Shown here in pieces: positions 26,227 to 41,200 of a stretch of 64,000 nucleotides of DNA (position 1 is its first letter; each line of letters starts with the position of its first letter). Origin of the DNA: Syngnathus acus. Taxonomy: Eukaryota; Chordata; Actinopteri; Syngnathiformes; Syngnathidae. The stretch spans positions 12,398,491 through 12,462,490 of the forward strand of contig NC_051092.1 of the NCBI RefSeq assembly GCF_901709675.1. The letters are read 5' to 3'. Both the position numbers and the translations under genes were made by a program. Under the pieces are notes generated by a model. It did not search any database and had not been told where the DNA came from. It worked only from the letters and a program-made list of their open reading frames with translations.

Positions 26227-29200
26227 CTGAATGAGATGAGCAGAAGCAGACATAAAAGCAGAGGGGCTTGAGGTCAGGTCAGAATGGAAACAGGCTGAAT
26301 TTCCACCAAGCGGTCTTGATAGGTTCATTTTTTTTTTTTTACCCCCAAAAATATCTGAGCCTAACCTCAGTTACTCCTTCAGTGGGGTTTCAGTGACGCT
26401 TATGCACAGTGGAGCGAGACCAGGGCAAAGCTCTGCTGAAGGCCTGTACCTTCACCGATGTTTAAAAATGCCCAAGTTATTCAGTCAGATGAAGTCTCCA
26501 GTGTAAAATGTGTGTGACAAAATACAGTCTGTTTTTGATTCACTACTTGCAAATACCCTCATCCTCCGTTTTTTGAAGAACTCAGAAAGAGCTTTACTCA
26601 ATCAGAACAAATTGTACCACTTGGTGCAAACTTAAACTTGCCGCCAGAAGTTGAGGTTAGTGCAAAGGTAGAGGTCAACAACTGCCACAAAATCAGAGCA
26701 ATTCTTCAAAGCGATTGAGTTCAGTCTTGAGCTTTAACCTGACGGAAAAAACTGCTCACTAGGTTCGTCACACCACTTAAGAGTGAGGTGAAAAATCCTG
26801 TAGGAACAAAACTATCCGAAAAGCCAAGATGAATCAACATAAAGACTCTAAAGGACTATCTCTATTTTTTTACCCTCCGTGAAAAAAGAAATACAGGTCT
26901 TGTGAATATTTTAAGGACGTACTAGTGAAGTTGTGATGCATGGATTCACTCTAAATTCACAACTGGTAAATCTGGAAATTCTTCTAATCGCAATTCTTCA
27001 AAATCTCCCCCTTTCCTGAAATGTAGAATAGCAATGCATGTAATTAAATGTGTCATGTCACTCGAGATAATTACCATTCACCCACTCCAGCTATTAAATC
27101 TACAGCAGAGGGAAACCTCCTTTTCAAATCTGGCTTTAATGTTACATTACCACTGATTAGCAACTATTATGCTGCAAATTATTGTGGAAAATGGCAAGAT
27201 TGGAGTTGAATAATTTGCAGTTACAGAAAACGTTCGTCTGGTTTGTTGCGGGCAGGGAGGAGCAGGGAGGACATACTACATGTGTTGATGTCGTTTCTTG
27301 CATGCATGTTGTTTGCAAAGCCTTACTCGCTGATGAAAATCATGTATCTCCTCTTTGAAACAAAAATAAAAGTAGGTTATGATTGATTGGAGAATACATC
27401 TCTTTCATTGGACAGCAACAATATGGTGAGATTCAAGGCAGTCATTCCCAACCACTGTGTGATCATCAGGTGTCCAGTTACACATTTATTTATTATTATT
27501 ATTTATTTATTCGTCCCCGATTTCACACATTATTTCAGTGTATATACTTTTTAGGCTATTTTTGTTTAGTGGTGTGCTGTGAATTTTTGTCACATGAAAT
27601 ACAGTAAGTGTTTTGGCTCAATGAGGTTGGGAAACACTGCGACAAGAGGTGCACTTGAACCAAGACATACAAAAAAAAAAGACGAAGAAGCTCAGACGGC
27701 AAAGGGGATTGACATGAGATGAGCTCCATGCGCACTTACACAGTGGTCCTGCCCTCCTGGGCGCACAGTCAGTTCTACACCACTCAGATCAGGGCAGCAG
27801 GGGCGGAACATGCAAGGCGAGCAAAGAGAGAGCAATGGGAGAGAATGTTAGCATCACTCGCATGGGACGCGGCCCGCTAAGCAGACGTGTTGACGGCCTC
27901 GGGCCCTTCGCCTGCTGTCTTTGACATGCTACACGTGTGTGTTGTGTGGGTGTCACAGAAGCATGTTCATGATTGTTGTTATAGTACAAGTGAGGTGTTT
28001 GCTATGTTTGGGTGAATTTAACTATGACTTTAATCCAGCCCACAGAGCATTAAGAAATCTGTTATTCCTGATTATTCCATTCAATTTGATGTTTGTATTC
28101 TTACAATTGTCTCAGTGTATAGAATAAATGAATTAAAATGTAAATCAGATCATACATTTGCTGACATGCATTTAATATGTTTTCATTAGTTTTATTCTTA
28201 CACCTATTTTAGTGTTTGGTTCACTGATTTATTGTAACTAATTCAATAAAAACTAATGTATCAGTAAAATAACTATTTCCCTATATATCATTTTTTAAAT
28301 CTAAATCCACGAGTGGTTAATTTGCTATTACTAAACAGATTAAAAATGGGAGTGCAATATTTTCTTAGAAAATAATCTAACTTTCGATTCTTTAGTATGG
28401 TGTGTGCGTACGTTCGGGAAACATGACAATGACAGCAGAGTAGGCTCGAGCATCAGTCAGTCTGACTTGCGGGCCACATGAGAGAGGAATGAGCACACGG
28501 TTCACAATTTCAAACAACTGCATAAAGAAAAACACACAGATACACCCACGGGGGAAAAAACGAACATGTATCCCTTAACTTTTTTGCAGATGTTTTTACT
28601 CTTGTTGGATTCAAGCTGAAATGTATAAAAGAAAATAAGAGATTGTCCTAAGACTTTTGAGAATGTATTTTACTTGTACATTTGACAATTTGTAGCAGGA
28701 CAACTACTCACTTCGCTTGAGTGCATTTTTTCCGTTACCGTGGACAGTCAGGGACAGACGAACTGAATCGAAACATGACAAGCACCCAAAAGCATGGAGC
28801 ACAGGGTGGAGGCGTGACACGGGACGGTATGTGGAAGCATGTGTGTGTTGTTTTTGAGTGGCTGAGCGAATGGGAGTGGGAGAGGGCAGACACACGGCCA
28901 GTGAGGAGGAAGTAACGGTGCGCATGATGGTCTTTGTCACAAGCCGATCCTCTCCACTGCTGCTTCCAGCGTAATATTTGATCTCTACACCATTCACAAA
29001 AACCTGTGGGCTACACAAATTAGCTTGACTTGAACGTACATATCAAAGTGTATACCCCAGTTTTACCAAAATACAAGAAAAAGTGTGGACAGGTGTCTCA
29101 AAACAATAATAATAATTTAATTTATAGCAATAACGGCACCACAAAGTATCAACTATATAATGGGAGTGAGTTGTATTGCTTTACTGCTGTTTGGAACTTT

Positions 29201-32200
29201 AACAATGGTTCTTTCAAAAAATAAATTGCCTTTCTCTCCAAAAGTTTAATCGAGGCAACAATCGATCCCAAATCGGTATAGTATCACCAGCTTTTTTGTT
29301 TTTTCTGTTTACGACGCTCGAGTGACATAATAGAGGGAGCCTGACACAGGATTTCAAACCTCAGAAGTCTTTTGGATTAAAGGTGACAAATCTTTAACAA
29401 CCGAGTCCCGTTTGACTTTTTCAGATTACCATGAGCTAGATGTCTGAGAATCTTCACAGATTTATAGTAATAATGAGTTCATCCTTGATTTTGAAATGAG
29501 ATGATGATGTGACAGCATCTGAACGATTCACAGATATTCCATGTTGGTGGTGAAATGATATAACCACCGGGGAACTCTCGAGTTAATTAAATAGACGCTC
29601 GACAAGGTCAAAATTTGATTGGTGAGTCGATGCAAAGACCGTGAGAAGGCTTTTCACCAGAGACATGACACACCATTAATTCAGTCATGTTCAAATACAT
29701 CTGAAGATACATCCTTGGAGGGTATTACTGATAAGAGTGTCAGCGATAAGGCAGCTTTTGCTCTTATCTTGCATTTATCAGTGACGAGCCCACGGAGCTG
29801 TTGACGTATCACTCGATGTATTATTTGAACAACGACTTTGGGTGGAGCATAGGGAAAGTGGGGAAAAGGAAGGGGATCCTGCGGGTCAGTCTATCTGTGC
29901 GAGTGCATGTGCGTGTGCGTGTGTTTGACGAGAAGCCCTCAGGTATGCACACACACACCTGAAGGCCAGTTTCCTTGTTTGCATCAAGCAGACATAGTAC
30001 CATACCCAACTTGTATGTGCTATAAAACGCATTTCTGTCACTATAGAAACAAGAGTGCTATTGTTGCTGACTAAAGCTAGACAACTAAGTACAAAGTACT
30101 CGTTAAAAGACATAATGAAATGATGCAAACAAGGTAACCAATGTACCTTATTTCCTCATATAGCAGCCAGAGGTGCGTAACTACTCGACTGCGCTCTATT
30201 TTTACTTGATTACAAAATTTCAGTCATATTTAACCACAAAACATTATACAACAACAAATGATTCAGCTGTCGTTTCGCCCAAACTTGAGCTAACAGTTAC
30301 AACATGAACAGACTTTAGTTTGTGGATGACACAATTGGCAATTAATCGAGGAACGGCGTCTGTTAGAAAGGAGGCCGCTATGTGAGGAAATACAGTACTT
30401 AACAAAAGGAAACTAATGAAGCTATAAGTGTATAAGGGAATAGTCTTCAATAGGATTAGTTGACAAGCTGGTTAGGAAACAGTATTTAAAAAACAAAAAA
30501 AGTTTACCCTAGTGTTCTACAACCTTAGGATTTACTCTCTCCAGTGTCCTCACATCTGCAGAAATAAAAAGCACTCTCAGGCTAGGGTGATTCCCCCAAC
30601 ACTCAAACACACCAACAGTAGTTGTTGGGAAAACTCTTCTGAGCTTCACACATGGCAAACATTGTGTTTCACTAAGGCGTGATTGTGCTCTGCTTTTGAC
30701 TATGGATTCCTTGAGTTTAACCGTACTCTTACCTGGCACCTGCTACAGGAGACTTCCTCCCAGGATCGAGTGATGCTCCAAGTGGTTCCTCCCCCAATGA
30801 CCGCGTGTCTTTATTTAGTTGCTGAAGTCGCGAACTGAGCTCCCCCATTACAGAGGGTTTCGCCCCCTCATCGGCACCCAGCCCTAGTCCCAGCCCACCG
30901 AGGTTGCCCAAACTCCCAATACCGAGCCCCACCCCTGGTTCGCGAGGCTCCACCGGGTCCCCCCATAGCTTGGACCGCCGCTGGAAGAGGTAGCGCGGCT
31001 TTGTGGGTGCTAGTCCGGTCACAGAGGCCGAGCCGCCGGGGGGCAGCCCGGCACCTCCGGCAAGCGCCGCAGCCAGCGCTGCGGCCTGTTGCTGGGATAG
31101 CAGCTCACTGTCAGAACTCTGCTTCAGCAGAGGGTCCCTGAAGGTGACGGGGCCTTTACTGCCTCCTATGTGGGACTTGAGTCGGGGCTTCGGAGGCACT
31201 GGCGGCTTGTCGAGCACAAAGGTCTGCCCGTCGGCATAGGAAGTGTGTGTGGTGTGTGTGTCGGCTGGTTCGCCGCTTTCTGAGGAGAGCGTGGACATGC
31301 TGGAAACTGTGGAGACAGTGCTGGTGGTCTCGAGGTGGTGGTCTCTCTCCCGCTCGCTGGAGCTGCGCGTGTCAGCCTCCTCCACACCCGAATCTGCTGC
31401 AGAGCCGGACTCGCTCACTGGTGGGGGCTCCGAGGGTTTTCCTGAGACAGCTGCCACACTGAGAGGAGCGCTGGGTGGAGGCGGAAGCTGTGGTGGAGGC
31501 TGAGGCTGGGTGAGGGTTACAGTTGGGGTGATCGGGGTTGAGGGTGTTTGGGGAGTGGGTGTTGGCGGGGTAGTGGGGGAAGGGATAGAAGGTTTGGTTG
31601 GGGAGAGTAAAATACCCTTTGCCTGAGCCTGTGCCAGTAGCCCGTTCGCAAACTCATCAGGTGGTGGTACAAAACCGATTTTCCGCAGCTCCTCTCGTGT
31701 TTCCTCGTCGCTGGAGGACAGCATGGCGGGGGGCAACGTCACCGTGTACGGATCTGCGTCCTCCTCCGAGCTTCCCTGAACCAGAGCCTTCTCTAGAGCT
31801 GGACTGGCAGCGCGCTGACTTTGAAGCTGGGGTAAAGGGACTGTGGGGCTCGGGGACTTAGTCCTTGGACTTAAAGTCTTGCTTGGCTCTTTGGATGTCG
31901 GGACACTTGTCTGTTCAAGCTCGCCACCAGCCTGGCCATTACTGGTCGCATGGACCATAATCAACCCTGCTGTTTTCTGCTGCGACGTGTCCATAATACT
32001 GATCAACATGCTCTTATCTTCTAGCGTCTTGTCGTCTTTCCTCTCCTCAATCCTGGTCTCCATCTCCTGGTGGAACGGTACAATAGATGGTGACCAAGGG
32101 AGTTTGGTGGGCTGAGGGACTAAAACAGTTGGGGTGGATCCAAGGCCAGACCCTACTCCCTTGGAGCTTTGAGATGTAAAAGGAGAAGATGTGGGTGGCC

Positions 32201-35200
32201 CCTCTCCATGAGGGGACTCTTTGGTCTGAGTGTCAAGGAATATTATGCCCTGCCCCACCCGTTCCTGTTTAGTCCATGGCTCTGGGCTGCTAGTTGGGGA
32301 TTGGCTCTGGGAGGTCAGCGCCCTCTCTCTTGCGGCCAGCGCAAGAGCCAGAGGGGAGTTGGGGTCCAGGGGCTTTCCTGTCAGTGGATGGATAAAGGTG
32401 GTCCCACTAGGTGAGGGGCTCAAGGCCAAGGCAGGAGGTGGCAGCTGGCCAAGCTCTCTGGTGAGTATCCGCTCATCGATGGAATGAGACTGAGGCAGAG
32501 AGGGGATCTCCGTACCGGCGGAGGATGCCCCCTCCATCGTGCCGACGGAGAGAAAGACAGTAGATCGTCGCCGTTCCTCCAGGCGACGTTCCCGGTCTTT
32601 CACTGCTCCGGCTATGGCGGCGGCAAAGGGCCCCTTACCCTGAAACATGGCCTCACCCTGGGCCCGTAAACGCTCCCGCTCAGCCATCAGCTGCTGCTGG
32701 TAGTAGTCTGCACGGCTGATGCGCGTGTGGCCGTGCGGGGGTTGTCCTGAGGGTGAGCTCTCCCGGGAGTGGGCAGCTGCTAAGACCAAATTCCCTTTTT
32801 CTTGTGCATCCTCGACCTAGAATAACAGATATACAGTATATTTATTTCTATAGTTATTTACATTACAAGAGTTCCTTTCCTATGGCTGCAACCTCACCTT
32901 GCTACAGTTATAATTACCGTACATTTTTGCACGAGACACACAAAAAAAGACTGTCAAGTCACAATCACATCATCTCTGAGTGGGAACTAAACCCACAAAG
33001 CCTGCATGGAAGTCTGTCTGGCAAGAGAACTATTATGGAAAACAAGTGAGAGGCTCTTTGTCATCACTTTAACTCAGAGAAATAGAAATACCACTTACCT
33101 GTAATTGCTTCACCAGGGGGCTCTTCTTCCTCTGAGGCTTGGTAGGTGTGTATAGTCCAATACTGAATTGGCCCACATTGGCGTAGGGGTTGTCAATAAT
33201 CCGCCCCTTCCGTTTTATTCGCTCGGGTGGAGTGGCAGCAGAAGGTCGGGAGATTTCTGTAGGCTCCACGGGTAAATGGGAAGAGTCCTGCAGGATGATC
33301 ATGGAGCGTGCTTTCTTCTGTCTCTCTATCTGCGCAGCCTGCCGATGAGCAGCCTCGTAGGGCAGGTCCAGGGAGGAGGGCTTGAAGCTGGAGTGTCCCC
33401 CGGATTCGTGACCCTGACTCTGAGTCCGCGACGGAGGCGGCGGTGGGCAGAAAGCTGGGGGAGGTCCCGTGTCCAGGTAATAGGGAGGCGGAGGAGGTGC
33501 TGTTTGTGGGGGAGGTGGGATGGGATGAGGCTGCGGGTGGTCTCGGAGGCTGTCTGTCATGGAGGAACTGCGGGGGAAGTGGTTCTCATCTTCCAGGGAA
33601 GATAGCCGAGCCTCTTCAGTGGCACCTGCAGGGCACGCCACATTTAAAGATGATGATTACAGTAAACTCAGAAAAACAGGTCTTCTGTTAAAACGACCCA
33701 GCAGGTCCATGGCTACTTCACACTTCAATCCTGTTAGGTGTGAAACTGTCACCTTGCACAGTCAACAGCTTATCCTTTTAACACGTTTTTTTTTTTTTTT
33801 TTTTCAAATAATGCCTTTAAAATCTTTGTGTGAATAATTCAACCCTTCAAACATGAATTAAGTGACTCACACAGCAAATAGTGATACTTGGAGGATTAAA
33901 ACTGTATTCCCGTCTATCGTAACACAATAAACTAAAGAGTCTACCATAAATAGTATACAAGAGTCTATTTATATTTGTGGATTACATTTAAAAACAAAAA
34001 CGTCCAACCAAACCACAGAATTTCATGCTTAATATCCTGTAAGCTATTGTCAGCACCCTCAGTATTGTTTGAGGCTTTTAGCCCTAGTATTAGTAAATTA
34101 GACTGTGTTTTTCAATGAAGCTCATTGGCATCGAGGGGGGACAATTTCTCTCCATGGCATCATAGCATGCCACCATCTGCTCGAGCTTGGTGAATTAGAC
34201 ACTATCTGTTTGCTCATTTCTACTGGTTAGCACTACGCAATAGTAAGTTTAGCCTTATGTGTGCTCGAATGGATAGTGCAGTAACAGAATAGGTGATTGT
34301 TTTACCAAATGACTTGGTCCTGGCCACACCCTTAGGTAGTGCCATATGATCCCTCTCCATGGCTGGATGAAAACCTCCATGTAGCGTCATCCCTTGTCGC
34401 TCAAACAGTGACTGCAGCCAGATGCCCCACAAAACATTCAAACGTGAATCATTATGTGTTTTTTCGAGCGAAGTACTGATCTTTGAATATGTGCACTCAC
34501 ACTGATCTCTGCTGGTGTTATTCTTCTGCTGGTGGGGCGCTGTTTGACGGTGGCTGCTCTGTAATCTGCCTCCGGAGGCTGAGAACGCAACATGGACTCC
34601 TGCGACGCCAGCATCTCGTCGAGTCTCTCTGTTGAGAAGGTAAACGAGCCGGAACAAAGTAAGTAAGAAAGCAATGAGACACACGAGGAGGCACTGCCAC
34701 CATATTTTTAAACTTGCTAAACATAGTAGAGAATAATGAGGAAAAATTATGATCTATGACGAAAGACATTTTAATTTGTAATGCAGTGATTTGCCAAATG
34801 TGGTACATGAGCTCCCTCTTGTGTTATAGGAAATAATCAATTAATTAAAGCTTCAAATGACTAGGTATAACGGTAGTGGCTTGATTAGTATTATAGGTTT
34901 TTAATCCGATATAACAAATTTGTCAAGCACAGTTCAATTCGATTTTTTAAGTACAACACTTTAATTTTATAGGATTCTGTGTTGAAACCTTAAGTACAAT
35001 TTCAATGTAACTTTTGTGTTCAGTACATTTGAAATGAATGATTCAAATGGTTTCTTTTAAAATGTCCTACATTTAAACACACTATTAATATTTAAACATC
35101 TGTTGTTACAGTCGCTTATAGTGTAAATATGTTTCCCTGCCCAGAGAAGTGATAAAGCCTCTGCATCTCACCTCCTCTTCTCCTCCGAGCAGAAGCTTGG

Positions 35201-38200
35201 TAGACAATGAAAGCGTCAGCATAAGAGAAAAAAAAGCACAAGGACATGCCAAGAGAGAAGTAACTAATGTCAAGGTTAGTGGAAAAAAGGAAAGTGGAAA
35301 AAGGAGCAGTATGGAAAGCCTTTTGAGCATTTGTACGATATCCACGGACTACTTCACTCTTTGAATATAGTAAGACAAATCATCAGAACAGTAAAACGAC
35401 TAGGGCGCTCTAGTGAAATACTGTGTCTTAGTAGTACTGCTTTTTTTTCCACAACTGCTCTCCACTAAAGACCTTCAAGAAGCATATCGAACAAATGTTC
35501 AAACAGCTTTCCATAGAGAATGCCAGCGTGGAGAGGGCATGGCCAAGACCGCCAACACTCACCCAATTCTTCCAGCTCGGCCGTCATGGACTTGGAGCGC
35601 AGCGTGAGCGTGGTGCTGGGGGCTCTTTTGGGGGGTGGCGGTGCTGTGGAGAAAAGGCACGGCGTTGAGGAGGACCATGATGGTGTTGAAGACCGTGATG
35701 AAAACTCTTTGGCTTTGCGGCTCAGTGCCCTCCGGGCTTCCCGCAGACGGCCGGCCCATGCCGCTGTCGCCTTTGTTTTGATCGGATCCGATTTGGACGA
35801 AGTGCTAAGCAGGGAGCCCGACTTCTTCATCGCGAGGCTCGGTTAGTTGGGAGGTGTTCTTTCTCTGTCGCTCCCGCACATAACATTGAATCGAGGGAAA
35901 ACGTGGTCCGCTATTTGAAACGCATCAACACAGCAGCTCGGGCATACAAGCGGGTCCTCGTTGACTTGGGGCCTGATTTACAACTGTCTTGAGCTTTTAG
36001 TAGATCTGCTCTTTTTCTTCGTGGGAAATTTGTGAGAGCACAGCAAGCACAATACAAAGTTTCCAGCGATCGAATTGGAAGAGTTGGTGTGGAAAATTAA
36101 ACTAACATAAAACTGAGTTAAAGAATAGAGACGTTTGGCTCTAATAATTTTGAGGAAAGTGCAAGTACAGAAAAAACGTGTTGTTTTGTTTAAAACTCGC
36201 CCTCTCTCAAAATAACAATAACTACTTTGGGAGAAGATTTGATGATCACATTGCGTATGTTAAACTCATCTAGTGTATTCGCATCAACCTCTCACAGCTC
36301 ATGCAAAATGAACTGCTCGGCAATTTTGCCTATTTGCAGAAGCAATCCTGGGTGCGCCCAGTTAGTCCATCAGCATTCACATCTGCTGGTGTGAATTTTT
36401 TCTGTGCAAACTTTTAGGAAAACAACCCCTTGGAGGACAAAACGTCGTCTGTGCTGACAGATGGAGAGAGGACAATCAGCTAAGGAGAACAATATGCACC
36501 AGACATCACTCCTCCTCCCTTGAAGAAGTTTGGTAATCCTTCTTCAAACACTCAGTGTTCCAGTCTCCCCAAAAACTCAGTGCAAAACATTTGTGTCCTT
36601 CACTGAAAAAGCATCAAATCCTTTTATCCTTCATATGGCACTTGTTGTAAGTCTACGGTCCTGGTCTCCATCGGTTCTGTATGTGTGTGGGTCGTGCTCA
36701 TGCAGCAGCATAGTGGAGATGGAGGTGAGAGCGAGAGAGCAAGAGAGAGCGAGAGAGACAGAGAGAGAGAGAGAGCGCCTGTTGCTATAATGCAATGCTT
36801 AATTTCAAACGTGTGGTGTAGTCGCCATGACAACACTGGCAAGGAGCACCAAGGATGTAGAGGTGCAGGGAGACTTTGTATTTTTCATGTGCATTTCATT
36901 ACAGAGCAAGAAGTGTGTGGTAAAGTCTCAAATCCATCTGAAAAACAGCCGTAATTGTAGGCAATGAACGGATTAGTGCCATGCTCAGCAGTAGTCGGCG
37001 ATCAGATTAGCATCTCCCCCAATCGTCCATTTTGGAGAGTTAATGGCAGCTGACTTTGGATGAACGTGCAACTACACAGAGCTTTTCAAAGTCATCTCCC
37101 ACAAATGTCAAGTGATTTGTGTTTCCTCTCCCAATATTTGGCGGTGTTTACCTTTCTTGCGGACAACCTCCTCCGACTCTGGTTTACGGGTGACAGAGAC
37201 CACCTTCATCAACAGCCGGTTCCCTCCTTGCCGGATCAACGACACCACCTGCTTGTGGCCGACCTTCACCACGTTCACGCCGTTCACCTAACGGGTGGCA
37301 GAAAAATTGAAAGTTGCTGTCTTTAATGTACAAGATGAATCAAGAGACAGTGGGAGCTTGACTTATGAATGAGTGCCTCAACTTACTGTAAAGTTGGCAT
37401 TTCCGTCATATACATATATCGCTCCAACAAGTCCATACATATCCCAACATAACAATTCAATTTGGTTCTATTTGATCCACTTGCACCTTTTAAATCCAAA
37501 CTGATTTTCCGATTCAACTAGTTTTTTTGTTGCACCTCAAGTACGAATCATACGACCTCCTTTTGAACCCCAGGAAGGATTTGTAGTCAATTTGCTGAAG
37601 AAGATTAGCGGGAATCCATAGAAACTTGAACTTGGAGGCCATGGCGACCACAGCACAAATAGCAGCACAATGTCTACTGAAAATGAACCAAAAAAAGTCA
37701 AAAAGGTCTTTATATTTTTTTTAATGATGTTTTAACTTTACCATTTCTCTATTTATTTTTTGAAGAGGAGCCTTGAGTGGACCAAGGGCATTTCCATTGA
37801 GTTTCTACATTTCACACAGGAGTCAAAATGTCACAGTTTCTTTTTTTTTTTAGTCAAGGATTAAATTTTGTGTGTGTGAGCGCAATTACCTCGATGAGAA
37901 AGTCTCCCGTCCTCAGTCCAGCCCTCCAAGCCACCCCCTCCATGTCGACAGACTCCAGATATTGCAAAGCGGGGAACGCTGGGGTTGGCGTGAACTCTTC
38001 GATGGGGGTCTCGGCTAAGCCAGTAAATAAGAGGATTTAGTGGTCACATTGCTAAGCTTCTGGCATAATCGAAAAAGGAATGTTTTCAGCTTTCCAGTGA
38101 TATCGACCATTACGCTACGCCACTCATGACATTATTACCACAAATATGAATAATTTTGATATGGGTGCCTAATTACGCTACTTGAACGTACTGCAATAGA

Positions 38201-41200
38201 CCAATTAGCGGTCAGTATTTTGGGGTCTAGCATAACAGTTATGTGTGGATATATACACGTATATACTAATAAAACGATTTTCAGTCCATGAAAATGAAAC
38301 GTGTAATTGACGAAAGAGGCGCACGTTTGACCTAATAAGTCATTATTGCCTTGTATCTCGAATCTACTTTACCTGTGCAAATTTAGACGACTTTTGTTTG
38401 TATATGCGTGTGTGTGCGTGTGTCTTTCAATGGACAGTAAAATACAGCTCCACAGGTAGTGAGCAAGTAACGGTGGTAACAGTGACAAATAAAAGTAGGC
38501 TCCTGCACCACCCTGACACTCCCACCACCCCTCCCAAAATGGGGATTGGGTGGGGACGGCTGGGGGAACATGCGCTAAAAGAGTAAAAGATAATCACACT
38601 AAAGAAAATAATTAGCTACTCTCGCCATACTGGTGGAAAAGGTGGAGACAATGATGGACGGAGAGGTTGTCAAGCAAGATGAAAAGAAGGAGCGAGGGAG
38701 GAGGCGAGTAAACATAAGAAAAAGCAAGAGGAGCAGTGTCTGCTAAATTGGAGTGCCATGTGTGAGCAGCAGATGGCACAGCGAGTTGGCAGCTGACACA
38801 CACACGCACACACACAGAGTGCATCTGAATACACCAACATGTTGACCAAAGCTGCTACTGACTCATATGATAGATTCATTGGTAGCACAGTCGAATAGTG
38901 AAAAGGTTCTTCAAAACTCTCATGTGTGGCTTTTGCAGGATGGCACAGTGCTTGTGTGGGGTTTCTACCAAAATGCAAACCATGCAGGAAAGTCAGAGCC
39001 TGGATTCAAAGTCACAGCCTGAGAACTAAGAGGCAGACGCGTTAACCGCAGGGCCACCACGCCACCCTATGTCCTGGCCAGGAAATAACTCTAAAATCCC
39101 AAATGATAAGAATAATGCTCACCTTTTGCTCCACGCAGGACAAACCCAAAGCCCTCATTTTCTCTCTTCTGTAAGACGGCATTCTTCTCCTCTATGATGT
39201 AATCACTGGGGAGAGAATAGATGAGAAAAGTCAGTATGATTCTGGAAAAAGAGTGTTTCTATTTTCATGCACACACACACACGCACACACACGCACACAC
39301 ACGCGCACACACACGAGCAGCTCAGAAGCATCTTAAGAATGGATCAATCTTCCTCCTCTGAAGTGACACACACTAGAGACATGATGCTAATGAAAGCGTA
39401 AATTCATCGCTGTCTCATTCCAGTTGTTGACATTTGATGGAGAAATGCAGACTTAAAGCACAAGTGGAGTCAAAATTTGTCGTTGCAATAAGAGGTTCTA
39501 TGTACTCCCAGTAGTCTGAACACGGCATTCTGAATTATATTTCTGAAATATAATTATTTCATTCGTGGATTATTTATTAAAATGATGAAGTGACCCGTAT
39601 TCCACCATTCACGACTGGCTGACATTTTATGCAGCACGCCCCGCTGCTGTCAACAGAAATCAACGTCAAAGTTTGCGAATGTCACGTGATCAAACCCAGG
39701 TAAGCCAGATTCTATTAACCATTCCAGACCCCGTCCAGTTGTTGAGGACAGGGTAGGGCATAGAAAGTTCAGATTTCGAGTACATATTTTTAAATGTTGG
39801 GAGTAGAAGAGTCATCAGAAAAAGAATGACAAGCCTACCTAGACACAGTGACCTTTGAAATATTTGTCCCTTGCTTCTTCTGTCAAACGCTAACATCAAA
39901 TACACTTGAATGCAAACCAAACACACATGGCTCGGTAACGTTTTTGCAGCAGCGTGTAAAATCACCCAATGATTGCGCTCGCTCTCCCGTTAGTTTAGCA
40001 ACACATCACTTGGCACTCAAGACTTACCGAGAGAACACAGAGTTTGCGCTGGTGCAAATGGCTGATCGGAAACAAACCTTTCTGCAAGAAGCCAAAGGCG
40101 TTCTGTAGTAAGTCATACAAAACTCACAGTTCCGCGAATTGTATTTAATTGATCAGAATGAAGCAGAAATGTAACAATGTTGTCCGACCAGCAAAAAACA
40201 GATTATGCGCAAGGTTTGAATTGGGGTGACTGGATTTTTGATGGTTACTGAAGATGTTTCACTTTCAAAGAGTAAGACAGAGAAACATCTCCATCAACAA
40301 TGGAATATAGTAAGCCTGCACACCCCTGTTTAAATACCAATTACATCTTTTTGAGAGCATATAATAAAGTGGCTGTACAACTGACTTTGGAGTCCACCAG
40401 TTCTCCTAAAACATCTTCAGTTGGCTCAAAATGCTGCAGCTTCGCGGGGTTAAGAGTTTTGGATTTTTTATTTCAATCATTAGCTTTTATTTCAATTGTG
40501 ACTTTTTTTTATAGTTCGTTTTAATTATTTTTTAGAGCGGGTCTGTTAGATTATTTTTTTTCTAAAAATATTTTGCTTTAGTTAAGTTCAGTTTTAAAAA
40601 TTAGTTTTAGTATTAGCCATAAAAACAAAATTATTTTTCATCTAATTCTAGTACTTTTTAGTTTGTATTACAAACATAAAATGCGTATTTCAGAATTCAT
40701 TTTAAAATGAAAGAAAATAAAACTGTTGAGATGTGAAGCTTTTCAGTTTTGCTGGGATGTCTGCTTATGACAATTTTTGGTTGAATTTAACTTATTAAAA
40801 ATGTTCAACTACAGTGTACCAGAAAAAAAAAAATCTACATCTGCCCTTTAGGATGTGCTTCTTTTGGTCCCTAACATATAATTTAGATTTCAGTGTCAGA
40901 CTTTCTGTACCTTGACAACGGCCACGTTTACATATTGGATGCGTATGGTTGTCGACTGTCAAGTGTATCATGCAAGTCCATAAAACCCGGAGCTCCGGCG
41001 ACACAAATGACATTTAGAAACTCAAAAAGCAGGGAAGAAATAAATGAAAAGCTGACATTTCATAGAAAGGCAGGGAAAGCTATCGAAACAATGTCTGTGA
41101 GCCAGAGTCATATTAAAACTGTCGCTTTGCCATTGAAATTACCTGCAAGCTAAAAGCAATGAATACAAAACGAAATTTTTGTAATATTGGCAGCTGAAGC

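Noticed and set aside
30990-33700. Many 60-110 aa plus-strand frames opposite SHANK3
   Set aside because: They mirror the GC-rich SHANK3 coding exons on the other strand and resemble no protein.
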